Shown: one piece after another, positions 33,601 through 44,092 of the stretch
Layout of the letters: every line of letters begins with the position of its first letter
Numbering within the stretch: the stretch's first letter is position 1
The notes under the pieces: model-generated
Database searches by the model: none
What the model was told of the DNA's origin: nothing
What the model saw: the letters and a program-made list of their open reading frames with translations, nothing else
Made by a program: the position numbers and the translations under genes
Assembly: GCA_963930645.1 (NCBI GenBank)
Contig: OZ005648.1
Span: 154,304,035-154,368,034 of the forward strand
Direction: 5' to 3'
Source of the DNA: Salticus scenicus
Lineage: Eukaryota; Arthropoda; Arachnida; Araneae; Salticidae
DNA length: 64,000 bases

Positions 33601-35049
33601 ACGTACTGAACTCGACGCCAATCATACCATACAATGTAAACAAATAATGAAGCTTGATAAAAATATTTAAAGACTTTAATATGTTTTTACAAATATATTT
33701 TAAGATTTTTAAGGCTTTAATATGTTTTAGAAATATTTTAAGCGTTTTTTTTTTTTTTAATGAAACAGTCAAAGAGTCGTTCATTTGCAATTAAAGAGTT
33801 GTCCATTTGGAATTTGTATTTTCTGAATGGCAACAAATTATGTTTGTTTTTATTTGGCATTGCGTTGTTTATAATCATGAAGTTACATAATTCTATTTAT
33901 AGGTTCATGTTTATAATAGCCAGTGATCCGTTATATTTAATTAAACATTTAAACATTACAATTGAATAGTTTTTCAAGGTTTTAGACGGAATAAATAACA
34001 ATATGTGCGATACAAAACATGTATGAAAATGATATGTATGTTTTCGTAAGTTGAATTGAACAAATGGGAAAAAAAAAAAAAAAAATGGCTGCCAAAAGTC
34101 TCTGTTTTAAAGCGGTGCAAACCGGAATCGTGAATGACAGATGAGGATGAGGGTCATTATATATATTAATATTTTTATTACTGTAATAACATAAAAAAGC
34201 AAATTTGATATCTTTTAGTTACCTTTATAATGAATGAGGGAATGACATTAATAAAAATACTGTATTTCAATCTAACGTTTGAGAGCCATATGCTACTCAT
34301 TGTAAAATGTTTCCAACAGAACACAAAACGGCTTCTTTACTTTGCGGCTATATAAATTAAGTTTGACTTACATAAAGCACATGCTGCTATTAATGGAGTA
34401 AGTAGGGGTGTAATTATAGTTTGATGAGGGAATGATGTCTGTTACCAGGGGCAACAATAAAGAGTGTTCTAATATCTTTAATTGTATAATATACAAATGT
34501 GGTATAATGGTTAAATATCTATAAAGTATATTTAATAAATTTTTAATTCAAATAATCTAAATATACATGCTATAATACAATAGAAATCATTTTATTTACT
34601 TACATGTGTGAATGGGAACACAGTGAGGGAATGATAATTTGCATTTTAAAAAAATATTTTAAAATTGTATTAAATTCCAGTAACCAAAGAATAACAGTTT
34701 ATATGCATAACTAGTGTAAGATAATTTAATGATGATGTTTGAAATATAGGAAAATCTGATCATAAATATTTTGATTCTAAAAATATATTACGTATCAAAA
34801 AATTGATATATGTATATATATATACAGGAAAATATCTTTAAAGAAAACTAAAGCACCGTTATTTTTGAAGAAAAACATAAAATATCAATTTACTAACTAG
34901 TTTTAATTAAATTATTAAATTAGATGAGACTAATACAAAAAGTTACTTATTTACAAATCAAGGGCGAGATCTACAATTAAAGCATCCATCGTTAAATTTT
35001 AATTACATCATTACATTAACTTCACTTTTCAACTAGAGTTTCTGATTCA
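33601..35049. other. AT-rich noncoding DNA with three TGAGGGAATGA motifs
   Basis: TGAGGGAATGA occurs at about 34236, 34425 and 34624. A 17-A run lies at about 34069-34086. No gene is recognised. Confidence 0.5.
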
Positions 35050-35337
35050 CAGAGAGAAATGCAGCACACGTCCTTCGTCTATCACCGCAAACACACTTCT
35101 GCCGCCTTAGACCTGCTGCCAGATTCGCAGCCGCTTGGAGTTGAGCTGCATTCCACCAACTGTTCGTTGGCTGTGGAGTTGGGGACAGTTGTCAGAAAAT
35201 CACGGGGCGTCTTAGGAGGTCCTGGCGTTCTTGCTTCCCATATAGGCTATGCCTGACCCATGCAGCCGACCTCGGGTGCATGTGGTCAGAAATCACAGAG
35301 AGCATGTCTGAAAGTAAAAAAAAAAAAAAAAACAGCA
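35050..35337 (+). repeat. GC-balanced segment ending in poly(A): possible retroposon
   Basis: This ~270-bp stretch is the least AT-rich single-copy-looking DNA in the window and ends with AAAG-T-A18 (about 35318-35335), as a retroposed transcript would. A 65-residue frame (35059-35256) has no family features. Two similar strings, TCAGAAAATCACGGGG (35191) and TCAGAAATCACAGAGAG (35286), lie inside. No A or B box and no target duplication could be made out. Confidence 0.4.
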
Positions 35338-35819
35338 GTAAACCATCCATAGTGGACAATTATCATAAAAACAAAATTTAAGCAATGTCGTCCCAATGTT
35401 CTCGTCTCTAAAATGAATTTGCAGTACGAGTGCCGTCTTTTGAACTATTGCCACATCACTGCATCTGGATCCTTTCTTTCTTTCTCTCTTTATTATTATT
35501 ATTATTGTTATTATTTATCTCTTTTTTATATAACTTAATATTCGCAGCAAAATCATAACAATTCACAAACTAGTTGGCATAGGTGGACTCTGCTCAGTTC
35601 CCCATCATATATATGTTCTCATAAATTTCTAGTGCGAGACATATTATAATCATGTTAAAAGAAATGAATCTGACCAAAGCTTGATACAGTGACAGAATGA
35701 AATCCCCGCCTAATAGGCTATCCACCGTTCACTTCGATATATTTATCTTATTCTAATATATTAATTTATTTTATCAGGGGCGATTCCGTTGTTTAGTTTT
35801 CATGCTACTGTTTCCAAGG

Positions 35820-36516
35820 CAATAATCCTCAAAATTCATATTTATATGAAAATTTTACAATTTCGCTATGTTGATAAAATCGTAAATTACGAATAATTTA
35901 CGAAATTTTCCTATTAGAATATTTGCATTCAATCATGTTCAAACAAATATCATAAATGTAATTTTGAAGTTGTCTAATGTATTTATGATTCTCAAAATGG
36001 AAATTTATACATATTTTGCCTTATTCTGACATGTTAAGTAAATAGTAAATTCCAAATAACTTACGAATCTTTTAAATTGGTAAAATCATAGTCTATGATA
36101 TTCATGCCAGTATCCTAAATAATACTTCGAAAGTTGTTTGACATCTTTACGATGAAAATATCTCTCAAGATTGACGTTTATGTGAAATTTTGCTCTATTC
36201 TGCCATGTTAAGAAATTCGTAAATTTCCAATAACTTACGAAATTTTTATATTGGAAAATTCATAGTCAATAATATTCATGCCAGTGTCCTAAATAATATT
36301 TCAAAAGTAGTCTGACATCTTTACGATGAAAATATCGCTCAAAATTGACGTTTATGTGAAATTTTGCCCTATACTGCCATATTAAGAAATTCGTAAATTT
36401 TCAATAACTTGCGAAATTTTCAAAGTAGCATATTTATAGTTACTGATGTTCATTCCGGCATCAAAACCGATATTTTAAAACTGGTCTGACATTTTTACAG
36501 TTATAAGTTTCCATTT
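35820..36516 (+). repeat. ~174-bp tandem array (left part)
   Basis: About four units can be aligned; the landmark ACATCTTTACGATGAAAATA occurs at 36141 and 36315 and a worn version at 36489, spacings of 174 bp. The last unit continues at 39430 beyond the nested element. Confidence 0.85.
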
Positions 36517-36734
36517 AGGGGAAGCCGGGGTAATAAGAGACAAAAAATATTAATAAAATCTATACTATTAATCTAAATAACTTGAAATAAATGTGTCGTA
36601 TTAATTTCATTAAATGGACTCCTCGTGATTTTTTAGGTGATTTTTGAACTTAAATTTTTTGTTAATTTTGTTTTTTAAATTTTCATTAAATCCTGGTCTC
36701 TAATAACCCCAGGTGGGGTAATAAGAGACTGGTG

Positions 36735-36948
36735 GGTCTATTCTGGCCTGTCCGCTTCGTTATATTCCTTCGGAATTCAACGATCTTCGGAATATAACGA
36801 TAATTTGGTATTCTGGGCTGTTGCGATCGAAATTTTAGCGATATTTATCTTCGTTATTTTTCGAGAGCTCTAAGGCTGTCGTTGAGTGGCTCTTGTATTC
36901 GTTACAACATGGCGCGCCCTTTTGGTATTATAAAGGTGTTTAATCATT

Positions 36949-36982
<34 letters not shown>

Positions 36983-38327
36983 AATAGTTATGATTTATGA
37001 AATAAGGAAACTTGGTTAAAGAAATGTTAGCAAAACTTAAAATACACAGAATGTAAACAAAAAATAATCAGTTTTTCCCACACATATCCAAATTTAAATA
37101 AAGTGAAAACGGAATAAAATACAAACTTTATTATTTTAAAAATATGAAAATTTCAACTGTATTTGAGAACCTAGTTATTTATTTATTATTATTATTATTA
37201 TATATTTAAGTAATTGTTTTGAATGACTCTAAACGATTGCATACATAATTTAATTTTTTGATTTAATGTTTATTATTTAAATTTATGATTTAATTTAATA
37301 TTTTGGGTACAGTAAATCTTCTAAACAATTTTAAAGCTTAATATTTTTTAAAAAGCAATGCATTATTCATCATATACATTTATGTAAAAAATTATATATA
37401 TATATATATTGGGGGGAGAGGGGGGTTAAAAAGTTAAAACATTATTTAAAAACAATTCACATTTAATTTAATAAAATCAAACAAATTTTATGATATTAAT
37501 ATAAAACACTCATTAAATATTTTTCATCATCTCAATAGACAATGACTTTATAAGTTTTAACTTTAAATATTTAAATAAAGATGTCTTTATAAATAGAGAA
37601 AAATATTTTTATGTTTTATTTACTAAATTAGAAAAAATGAATAATATAAAAACTTTCTTCTTTTAAAATTATAAAAATTTCAGCTGTAGTTGTAAATCTT
37701 TTTTTTTTTTTTTTCTTTTTAATAATTATTTTGAATAATTCTAAACAATTGCATACTTCTATTTAATATTTTGGGCTTAGTAAATCTAAACAACTTTAAA
37801 GCTTAATATATTTTAGAAAGCAATATATTATTCATATATTTATGTAAAAAATTAAGAAACGTACTTTTCATATAAATATACAAATAATTTTCTAGAAATT
37901 GGTATATACAGTGTAAATCAAACATTTATATACTTTATAATATACTTAATAATATACTTTCTTTTCTTTTTTTAAAAAGAAAAGATCTAATATCATTAAA
38001 ATAAATTTCCGTTTAATTTAATAAAATCCAACAAATTTTATCACATTAGTTCAAATCAGTATTTAAATAATTATATCATTTCAATAGGCAATGGCTATAT
38101 AAATTTTAACTTCAATTATTTAAGTAAAAATAAATTTATAAATAAAGAAAAATATTTTTTATGTTTTACTCACTGAATTAGCGTTACAATTTAATTAATT
38201 TTACTCAAATATATTAAAATATCAAATATTTCAATTGCACTTAAACAAAAAATATAGTTCAAACAAGGTGCATTGTACGTACTATATTTAAAAATTAATT
38301 TTTGGAACGTACAGGCCAGAATAGACC
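36735..38327. mobile_element. Possible second element nested inside the 2.9-kb transposon
   Basis: GGTCTATTCTGGCCTGT at 36735-36751 is the exact reverse complement of 38311-38327, and the match extends with one mismatch. Related strings lie nearby (TATTCTGGGCTGT at 36813; GACCAGAATGCCAGAAT at 38337). A CGTTATATTCC hairpin lies at 36758-36799. No target duplication is evident. It may instead be an older core of the same transposon. Confidence 0.55.
37120..38185 (+). repeat. Tandem duplication of ~530 bp, AT-rich
   Basis: Segments around 37195-37640 and 37715-38180 correspond in order: AACGATTGCATAC / AACAATTGCATAC, AATATTTTGGG, TTAAAGCTTAATAT, TTTAATAAAATC-AACAAATT, ATCTCAATAGACAATG / ATTTCAATAGGCAATG, and AATATTTTTATGTTTTA. 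They diverge by roughly a fifth. No coding meaning is seen. Confidence 0.8.
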
Positions 38328-39611
38328 TAATGAATAGACCAGAATGCCAGAATACACCTTGTAACTGTCCATATATAACAATGTAAAATCATGTGGGATA
38401 ATAAAAGACATCTGGAAACAATTCTGAATCAACCAATAGTTTTTAATTTTTATTATTTACATCCATCCAAAAAATATGTTTTCTCGAAAATTAACTGTCA
38501 TAAATGTGTTTGTGAAATTCATTTATTTTAATATTAGGTCCTAAATAATATAATATTGTACTTAATGATAGTTCTACATAATCAACATAACCTAGGGATT
38601 AACCAAAAACATGAATATAATTTTTAAAATGTACAGAAAATATTTTACCCATTTTCTAAAGTGTAGGCAAAAAAGACTTATCTTTGAAGTGTATACAAGC
38701 GAACAAAATGTTATAAAAGATTTTTCTAGTAATTATAAATGAACTTATTTATTATGTAATGAAGTATTAATGACTAAATACTAACTTATACACATTTTAA
38801 ACATAAATTTACATAATCATAACAACTAAATATGGTCTAGCCAAATCAGTAAAACTGCTTTTTGATTTAAAGTGAAAAAAAAATATTTTCTTGGTAAACT
38901 TAGACTGGGCCTAACACTTGGTAAACTCTTCGTAAACTAGTCAGGCACAATTAACAGAAACTAAAATGGGGGGTGGGGGGGTGGGGCACAGTAATTAACA
39001 GTTGGGGTAATAAGAGACTCGTGTTTCTTATTACCCCCACAAAAAATAAAAATGGGGTAATAAGAAACATGCCTAGAACATGTAAATAAAGAATGCTTTC
39101 AAGGTTTTAAAAAATTGTACATGAAAGTCATAGTCTTGGTCAAAAGGTTACACATTAATAAATCCCAAACATCTTACCTACAAAAAAAAAATAAAGAAAA
39201 ATTTAGAAAAAGTCACGAACTTTCAGGGTAAGTTCAAAGTGAAGGTCTTTTTTCGTCGTATAAAAAGAATTCAAAATGTGTTATAAACTTCTCAATAAGT
39301 GTATTGTAGTAAAGAATACACATGATACTTAATATTACATATTTTTAAAGTTGTCTAAGTATAATTTTTGGTGGGTTTTTTGACTGCGTCTCTTATAACC
39401 CCTGTCTCTTATTACCCCGGCTTCCCCTAATGCACGTTTAAGTGAAATTTTGTCCTATTCTCCCATGTTAAGAAAATCGTAAATTTCTAATAACTTACGA
39501 AGTTTTTTAATTCGAATGTTCCAAATAAATAGGGTTCTTGCCAGTATCGAAAGTAATGTTTTAAAACTGGTCTGACCTCTCTGCGATCATTTGTTCGTGA
39601 GATATCGTGTA

Positions 39612-39700
39612 AACAGACTAACAAACTAACGGACTAACGGACTGACCCACTAACGGACTGACACACTAACGGACTGACACACTAACAGACACCCTACAGA
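39612..39700 (+). repeat. Short minisatellite of CGGACTGACACACTAA units
   Basis: About five imperfect units of 8-16 bp (CTAACGGACTGAC and variants) sit between the 174-bp array and the tail of family 3. The corresponding place in the other families holds ACAGACAC repeats. Confidence 0.85.
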
Positions 39701-39833
39701 CAGACACCATACAAATTTTGTCATTTTCGGATTCCTCACACCTGAAAACGTATAAAAAAGTCAAAACACCGAGGTCGAAATTTTTCACGTTTACCTAAGT
39801 TCCCCATACCTATAGTATGATGGGGAACTAATA

Positions 39834-40210
39834 TTAATGTTTACACACAATATAAAAATAAGAAATGGAATAATATTTAATTCAAACATTTACTATATAC
39901 ACTCTATACAATTTTATGTCACACAACCAACGATTTTTTTTTTTTTTTAATGTTTCATTAGGCTAACGTTCTGTATACTCTGTACAGGGGTTGGCACAAA
40001 ATGGACTATCGGTAAAATCAAACTTTTTTAACACCGTAAGCATCAACAATATCATTTAATTTCAATTTAGTTAGAGGTTTTCATCTTAAATTACGAGTTT
40101 TGCTATTGTTGGACCTTTAACATTCGATTTTTAGCCTTTTTTCTAACTTTTCTTTTCTTTAAGTTCTTCAAAATTTGGGATCTTTATTCAAGAGGTCTAA
40201 ATTCTCGTTT
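39834..40210 (-). other. Noncoding or decayed 3' part of the retrotransposon relic
   Basis: Minus-strand frames are lysine- and glutamate-rich and repeatedly stopped. They may continue the relic at 40.2-42.0 kb but show no motif of their own. Confidence 0.3.
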
Positions 40211-40731
40211 TTCAACACTTCAACAGAATGTAGCAATCGTTCAGTTTTCTGTGCAATAGATTCTATGTCAGTCAATTTCTGGTTCTTCGAGGAAATAATT
40301 GATTTGAAATGCTAATTTTTCTTCTTCTCTAATTCTAATTTTTCCAATAATCTTTCTTACTTCCTGTTCGATTCTTCTATATCCTTATCCGATTTATCAA
40401 TAATCTTCCGAAATAGGTCAACTTCAGAATTTTGATCACATATCTTCTCTTCTTTTTTTGTCAATTGTGACTGAATCTTCACTAGAGTACATCATGACAA
40501 TATCAGGATTTCGTCTTTTCTTCAAAATAGTCAGATCAGTTCCGGAATTTCCGTCATGTGGCATCTTTTGTCTTTCTACTGTGACTGAATCTTCACTAGG
40601 GGACGTCATGGCAATTTCAAGATCTGAAATTCTTCTGTCAGGGCATTTTTTCTTCAATTTCTTTCTCTTTTCTGGTGTATATTTAAAAACATTACATGGC
40701 AGGGAATCGAATTCGACAACCGGAAAATCAT
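40211..40731 (-). pseudogene. Decayed segment downstream of the protease relic, with internal duplication
   Basis: A minus-strand frame at 40436-40657 reads SPSEDSVTVERQKMPHD and then SSEDSVTIDKKRRED, showing a 112-bp internal duplication (40466-40502 and 40578-40615 on the plus strand). The text is Lys/Glu/Ser-rich. The place between protease and RT in a Ty3/Gypsy-like element would be expected to lead into RT, but no RT motif is found. Confidence 0.35.
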
Positions 40732-41199
40732 CTATAGTCGTTTCATTAGTTGACCATTCGCAGAAACAAGTTCATGTTCATTTTTCATCTTAATCGGTGG
40801 CAAACATCGTGGGACAGAAATTATGTGGATTACATCAGTCAATTTATTTTTCATCTTTGCATCAACAATTTTTGCCTTATTGGGTGAGTAATTTGGGATT
40901 GGTGAACACATTTTTAAATGAATATTTTTATCATTAACATGGCTCAAATTAATGTCAGGATTCTCAGTTACATTTATTAAATTAATTAAGAAATTTTCTG
41001 AAACATTTTTATTTTTAGTTAGTGATACAGCATCAGACGATATGATTAAAACACCTTGATGAATAACGTCAGTACCAATAATCAAATGAAAATTAATTAA
41101 AACACCATTTACAACAAAAATATCAGTATTGAACACACAGTTATCAATATTTATTTCAGCTAGAAAATAACTCAATGATCTTGTGGACATTTTTCCCAA
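40732..41199 (-). pseudogene. Retrotransposon aspartic protease region relic
   Basis: The 155-residue minus-strand frame contains FHLIIGTDVIHQG, which matches the hydrophobic-G-x-D signature near the end of retropepsins. It is followed by a linker with NYSPNKAKIVDAK and VPRCLPPIKMKNEHEL, the kind of text that precedes RT in Ty3/Gypsy-like pol. The catalytic D-T/S-G is not seen in the frame, so the active site is lost or lies in the interrupted stretch upstream. It lies downstream of a gag zinc knuckle on the same strand, in the expected order. LTRs were not identified. Confidence 0.6.
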
Positions 41200-41339
41200 T
41201 CCAGATCATGAAACATTAGTTTTTTCTAAAATTACACCTTTATTTAATTTTCTTTAAACACTATTTTTGATAAGAGTCTTTTGAGAACAAATTATAATAA
41301 CTTGTGAAGTGTTGGTTGTTATTTTCTGTTTTGGTTTAA

Positions 41340-41371
41340 GGCATTCAAAAGAATTGTGGCCGTACTCCGAG

Positions 41372-41402
<31 letters not shown>

Positions 41403-41990
41403 TTTATGTTTACAATCTACACTTTTATGATTATATCGGCCACAGTTATAACAACGTATTTCTTTTTTAACAGGGTTAGTTTTAGAGTCATATTCTGGTT
41501 TTTCAAATTTAGGTTTACTTTCTAGTTTCGTTTTGTGCTCAACTTTTGTTTCTGATTTATCGGCATCGTTTATGATTTTTTCATATATTTTAATTTTTCA
41601 CGAAATTCAGCTACATTTCTAGCACCAAACAATACTGATTTTTTATAAATAGGATCATTGATACCATTAATACAATATTGGATTAAACTCTACTCACCAA
41701 TACTACTCCGTGTACACAAATTTTCATATGCAAAAAATATTCATCATAGGTCTCATCTCGTTGCATTTTTCACTGTGCTAGCATTTCATGTAATTCCACA
41801 ACAGTTACTGAGTACCGCATTATTTTCAGAGTAAATTTTTTCAATTTTGACAAAGAATGGATTTTCACTTCACTTTCTACTAACAATTTTGCTTTGCCTG
41901 TTAATGATTTCTTACCCTTAATTAATTTACGAGTAAAATCATGTTAATCAAAATTAAATAAAAGCAATGTATTGCTGTATGTCAGAGAAC
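41340..41990 (-). pseudogene. Retrotransposon gag relic with CCHC zinc knuckle
   Basis: On the minus strand RCYNCGRYNHKSVDCKHK (about 41406-41460) is a perfect CX2CX4HX4C zinc knuckle, as in retrotransposon nucleocapsids. Upstream of it in the protein direction are RDETYDEYFLHMK, CINGINDPIYKKSVLFGARN and VAEFREKLK, typical of a Ty3/Gypsy-like capsid end, spread over several frames with stops. A second knuckle survives only as SEYGHNSFEC (about 41341-41369); a 27-base A run on the plus strand (41371-41397) sits exactly where its first cysteines should be. The protease relic follows at 41199. Confidence 0.75.
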
Positions 41991-42172
41991 TGTTGCGTAG
42001 GGGTTTTAGACAAGAACGAAATTCTCTGCAGTAATAATATACCATTAACTAGCTGTTTAGGTATAATACATCTTTTCTGACAAACATTTATAGCGTTAAT
42101 AAAGAAATAATTTAATTCGCGGGGGAGGTTCGTTTCAAGTATTTTTTATTTTTATTTTTATTTGTGCTAGAG

Positions 42173-42600
42173 GCCTATTTCAGTCGGTACAGTTGTCGAA
42201 TTTTTATACGTCACTCTTAATAGTGCTAAGGGCCTATTTCAGTCGGTTTATTGAATGGGGATTTATTGAATGAAGTCCCCCCAAGGCACAACTTTGACAT
42301 GAGTCCCCCCCCCAGGCCCAACTTTGACATGAGTCCCCCCCAAGGTACCCCTATTTCAGTCGGTACAGCGTTGTCGAATTTTTATACGTCACTCTTAATA
42401 GTGCTAAGGGCCTATTTCAGTCGGTTTATTGAATGAAGTCCCCCCAAGGCACAACTTTGACATGAGTCCCCCCCAGGCACAACTTTGACATGAGTCCCCC
42501 CCAAGGAACCCCTATTTCAGTCGGTACAGCGTTGTCGAATTTTTATACGTCACTCTTAATAGTGCTAAGGGCCTATTTCAGTCGGTTTATTGAATAAGGA
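42173..42600 (+). repeat. Higher-order repeat: CCTATTTCAGTCGGT segments between minisatellite blocks
   Basis: A ~80-bp segment (CCTATTTCAGTCGGTACAG, GTTGTCGAATTTTTATACGT, CACTCTTAATAGTGCTAAGG, CCTATTTCAGTCGGTTTATT) occurs three times, starting near 42174, 42351 and 42512. Short minisatellite blocks separate the copies, giving a period of about 160-175 bp. Each segment contains the same CACTCTTAATAGTG hairpin. Confidence 0.9.
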
Positions 42601-42892
42601 TTTATTGAATGAAGTCCCCCCAAGGCCCAACTTTGACATGAGTCCCCCCAGGCCCAACTTTGACATGAGTCCCCCCAAGGCACAACTTTGACATGAGTCC
42701 CTCCCCCAGGCCCAACTTTGACATGAGTCCCCCCAAGGCACAACTTTGACATGAGTCCCTCCCCCAGGCCCAACTTTGACATGAGTCCCCCCAAGGCCCA
42801 ACTTTGACATGAGTCCCCCCCAAGGTACAACTTTGACATGAGTCCCCCCCAAGGCACACCTTTGACATGAGTCCCCCCCAAGGCACACCTCC
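42270..42892 (-). repeat. ~29-bp minisatellite (27-31 bp), GTHVKVVPWG-type
   Basis: Plus-strand units read CAAGGCACAACTTTGACATG then AGTCCCCCC; the length varies with the C run. Ten or more units lie at 42610-42892 and a few in the earlier blocks. Minus-strand frames of 94-108 residues are all by-products, since every frame reads through. The core GACTCATGTCAAAGTTG resembles the 27-bp units at 9953-10060. Confidence 0.9.
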
Positions 42893-42899
42893 CCCTCAT

Positions 42900-43100
42900 T
42901 GGGAAAAAGAGAAAAAACGTTGTTTTGCGGCTATAAGACAGTTTGGACTTCCAACGTTATTTGTTACAGTATCTGCAGCTGAAACACATTGGTTTGATTT
43001 AATGAAAACTTTATCATGGAATTTAGATCGTCACGAATTAACTAAAGAAGAATTTGTCGATATTAACAAGTTTAGCAGTAGGCCTCTGGCACTAAATTAA
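42900..43100 (+). pseudogene. Helitron N-terminal domain fragment
   Basis: The frame reads KRCFAAIRQFGLPTLFVTVS, then AAETHWFDLMKTLSW, and ends after FVDINKFSSRPLALN at a stop. This matches the start of the Helitron-like N domain (the conserved region upstream of Rep and helicase), with the characteristic RQ-x-GxPTxFxTxSAAExxW pattern. Only about 65 residues survive; Rep HUH motifs and helicase are absent. The open frame formally starts at an ATG inside the preceding minisatellite, so the true start is lost. It is evidence that autonomous Helitrons exist or existed in this genome. Confidence 0.85.
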
Positions 43101-44092
43101 AATCTGTCAATGTCAGATTTTCATGTTTTAAATAATGAAATAATGTCGTGTCTGTATAATTTTATTTTTTTTAATATATATTTGTTATTTCAGTATTCCC
43201 AGGAGTCATTATTTTGAATGTCCTTTTCATGCAAAGCAATCTTGGTATTATTCTTTCGAAACCAAACAATTAATGAAGATATATATATACATATTTTTAA
43301 GTGGTATTCAAAACAGAGACTGCCGAGAAGCCTGTTATTTTATTCGAAAACTGTCATTTAAATATATATATATTAGAAATTAATTAAAAGTTTTATTTAA
43401 GCTTACAAAATTTAAATATTCAAAAATGAAGTTACAAATATATGCCCATTATCTATTTATAGTAACACTTTATAATGTATAACAGTTTTAATGTAATTAA
43501 TAAAACTTCTGCTCCATTAAAAAAAAAAAAAAAAAAAAAAACTGAAATTTAACAACTTTGTAAAATATATGATGATCAAAGCTTCAAATTTTTAAAACCA
43601 TTCCCACTCTATCAAATTTGTTCAAATCGCAAACAGAAAGTGAGATTTTTTAAAGTCCAAACACTATTTGCGAGAAAGTACTATTTCAAAGTTACGATCC
43701 AATTCCTAAAGTAAAAATGAATTACGAGGAGGAAAAGGTCACCAAATATTTTGTTTACTTTGCGTTTTCATTTTCTGAATGTTTTAAAAGTATTTGAGTT
43801 TACTCCAATTTGAAATAGAGTATAAGTGTATTAAACCTCCGTATTTTAAACTGCCATTTCCCTTCTTTTACAAAACAACTTCGGGTAAAAAATTTCTTAA
43901 TGCAAGGCACAGCTGCCCTCAGAATCTTTTGGGAATTTTTATTTTTTTTAGGAAAAAAAAATTATGATTAAAATTTGATACAAGCTAAAATAATATTACT
44001 ATATGATATATTATCATTTAAAAAAAAGCGATATTTAAATTTAATTTTGTATAATATGAGATATTTTTTGTTCGAAACTAAGTGAGTGATTA
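43101..44092. other. AT-rich noncoding DNA
   Basis: I see no gene. An A run lies at about 43520-43541. Confidence 0.5.

Larger units (their letters stand above)
36518..39427. mobile_element. 2.9-kb TA-flanked non-autonomous transposon with subterminal repeats
   Basis: 36518-36541 and 39404-39427 are perfect 24-bp inverted repeats beginning GGGGAAGCCGGGG, flanked by TA at 36516-36517 and 39428-39429. The inner half of the repeat, GGGGTAATAAGAGAC, recurs direct at about 36715 and 39004. Variants occur at about 39023 (inverted), 39054 and 39388 (inverted). No transposase frame exists in 2.9 kb of AT-rich DNA. Removing the insert restores a continuous 174-bp array unit (CCATT-TA-ATGCACGTTTAAG), which confirms the boundaries. 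Confidence 0.9.
35570..39833 (+). mobile_element. Family-3 element with 174-bp tandem array and nested transposon
   Basis: The head ACTAGTTGGCATAGGTGGAC then CAGTTCCCCATCATA matches 47325-47365. A tandem array follows (35820-36515, resumed 39430-39590), whose units share TTTACGATGAAAATATC, GACGTTTATGTGAAATTTTG, CATGTTAAGAAATTCGTAAA and TAACTTACGAA. The tail has GTTCGTGAGATATCGTGTAA, a CGGACTGACACACTAA minisatellite, ACAGACAGACACCATAC and ATTTTGTCATTTTCGGATTC. It ends in a hairpin (39798-39829) whose ATGGGGAACT repeats the head motif inverted. The array is interrupted by a 2.9-kb transposon at 36518-39427. Confidence 0.75.

Noticed and set aside
42565..42899. Three minus-strand frames of 94-108 residues with Gly-rich repeats
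   Set aside because: All three frames read through the same minisatellite, whose length varies with C runs. There is no reason to favour one as a gene.
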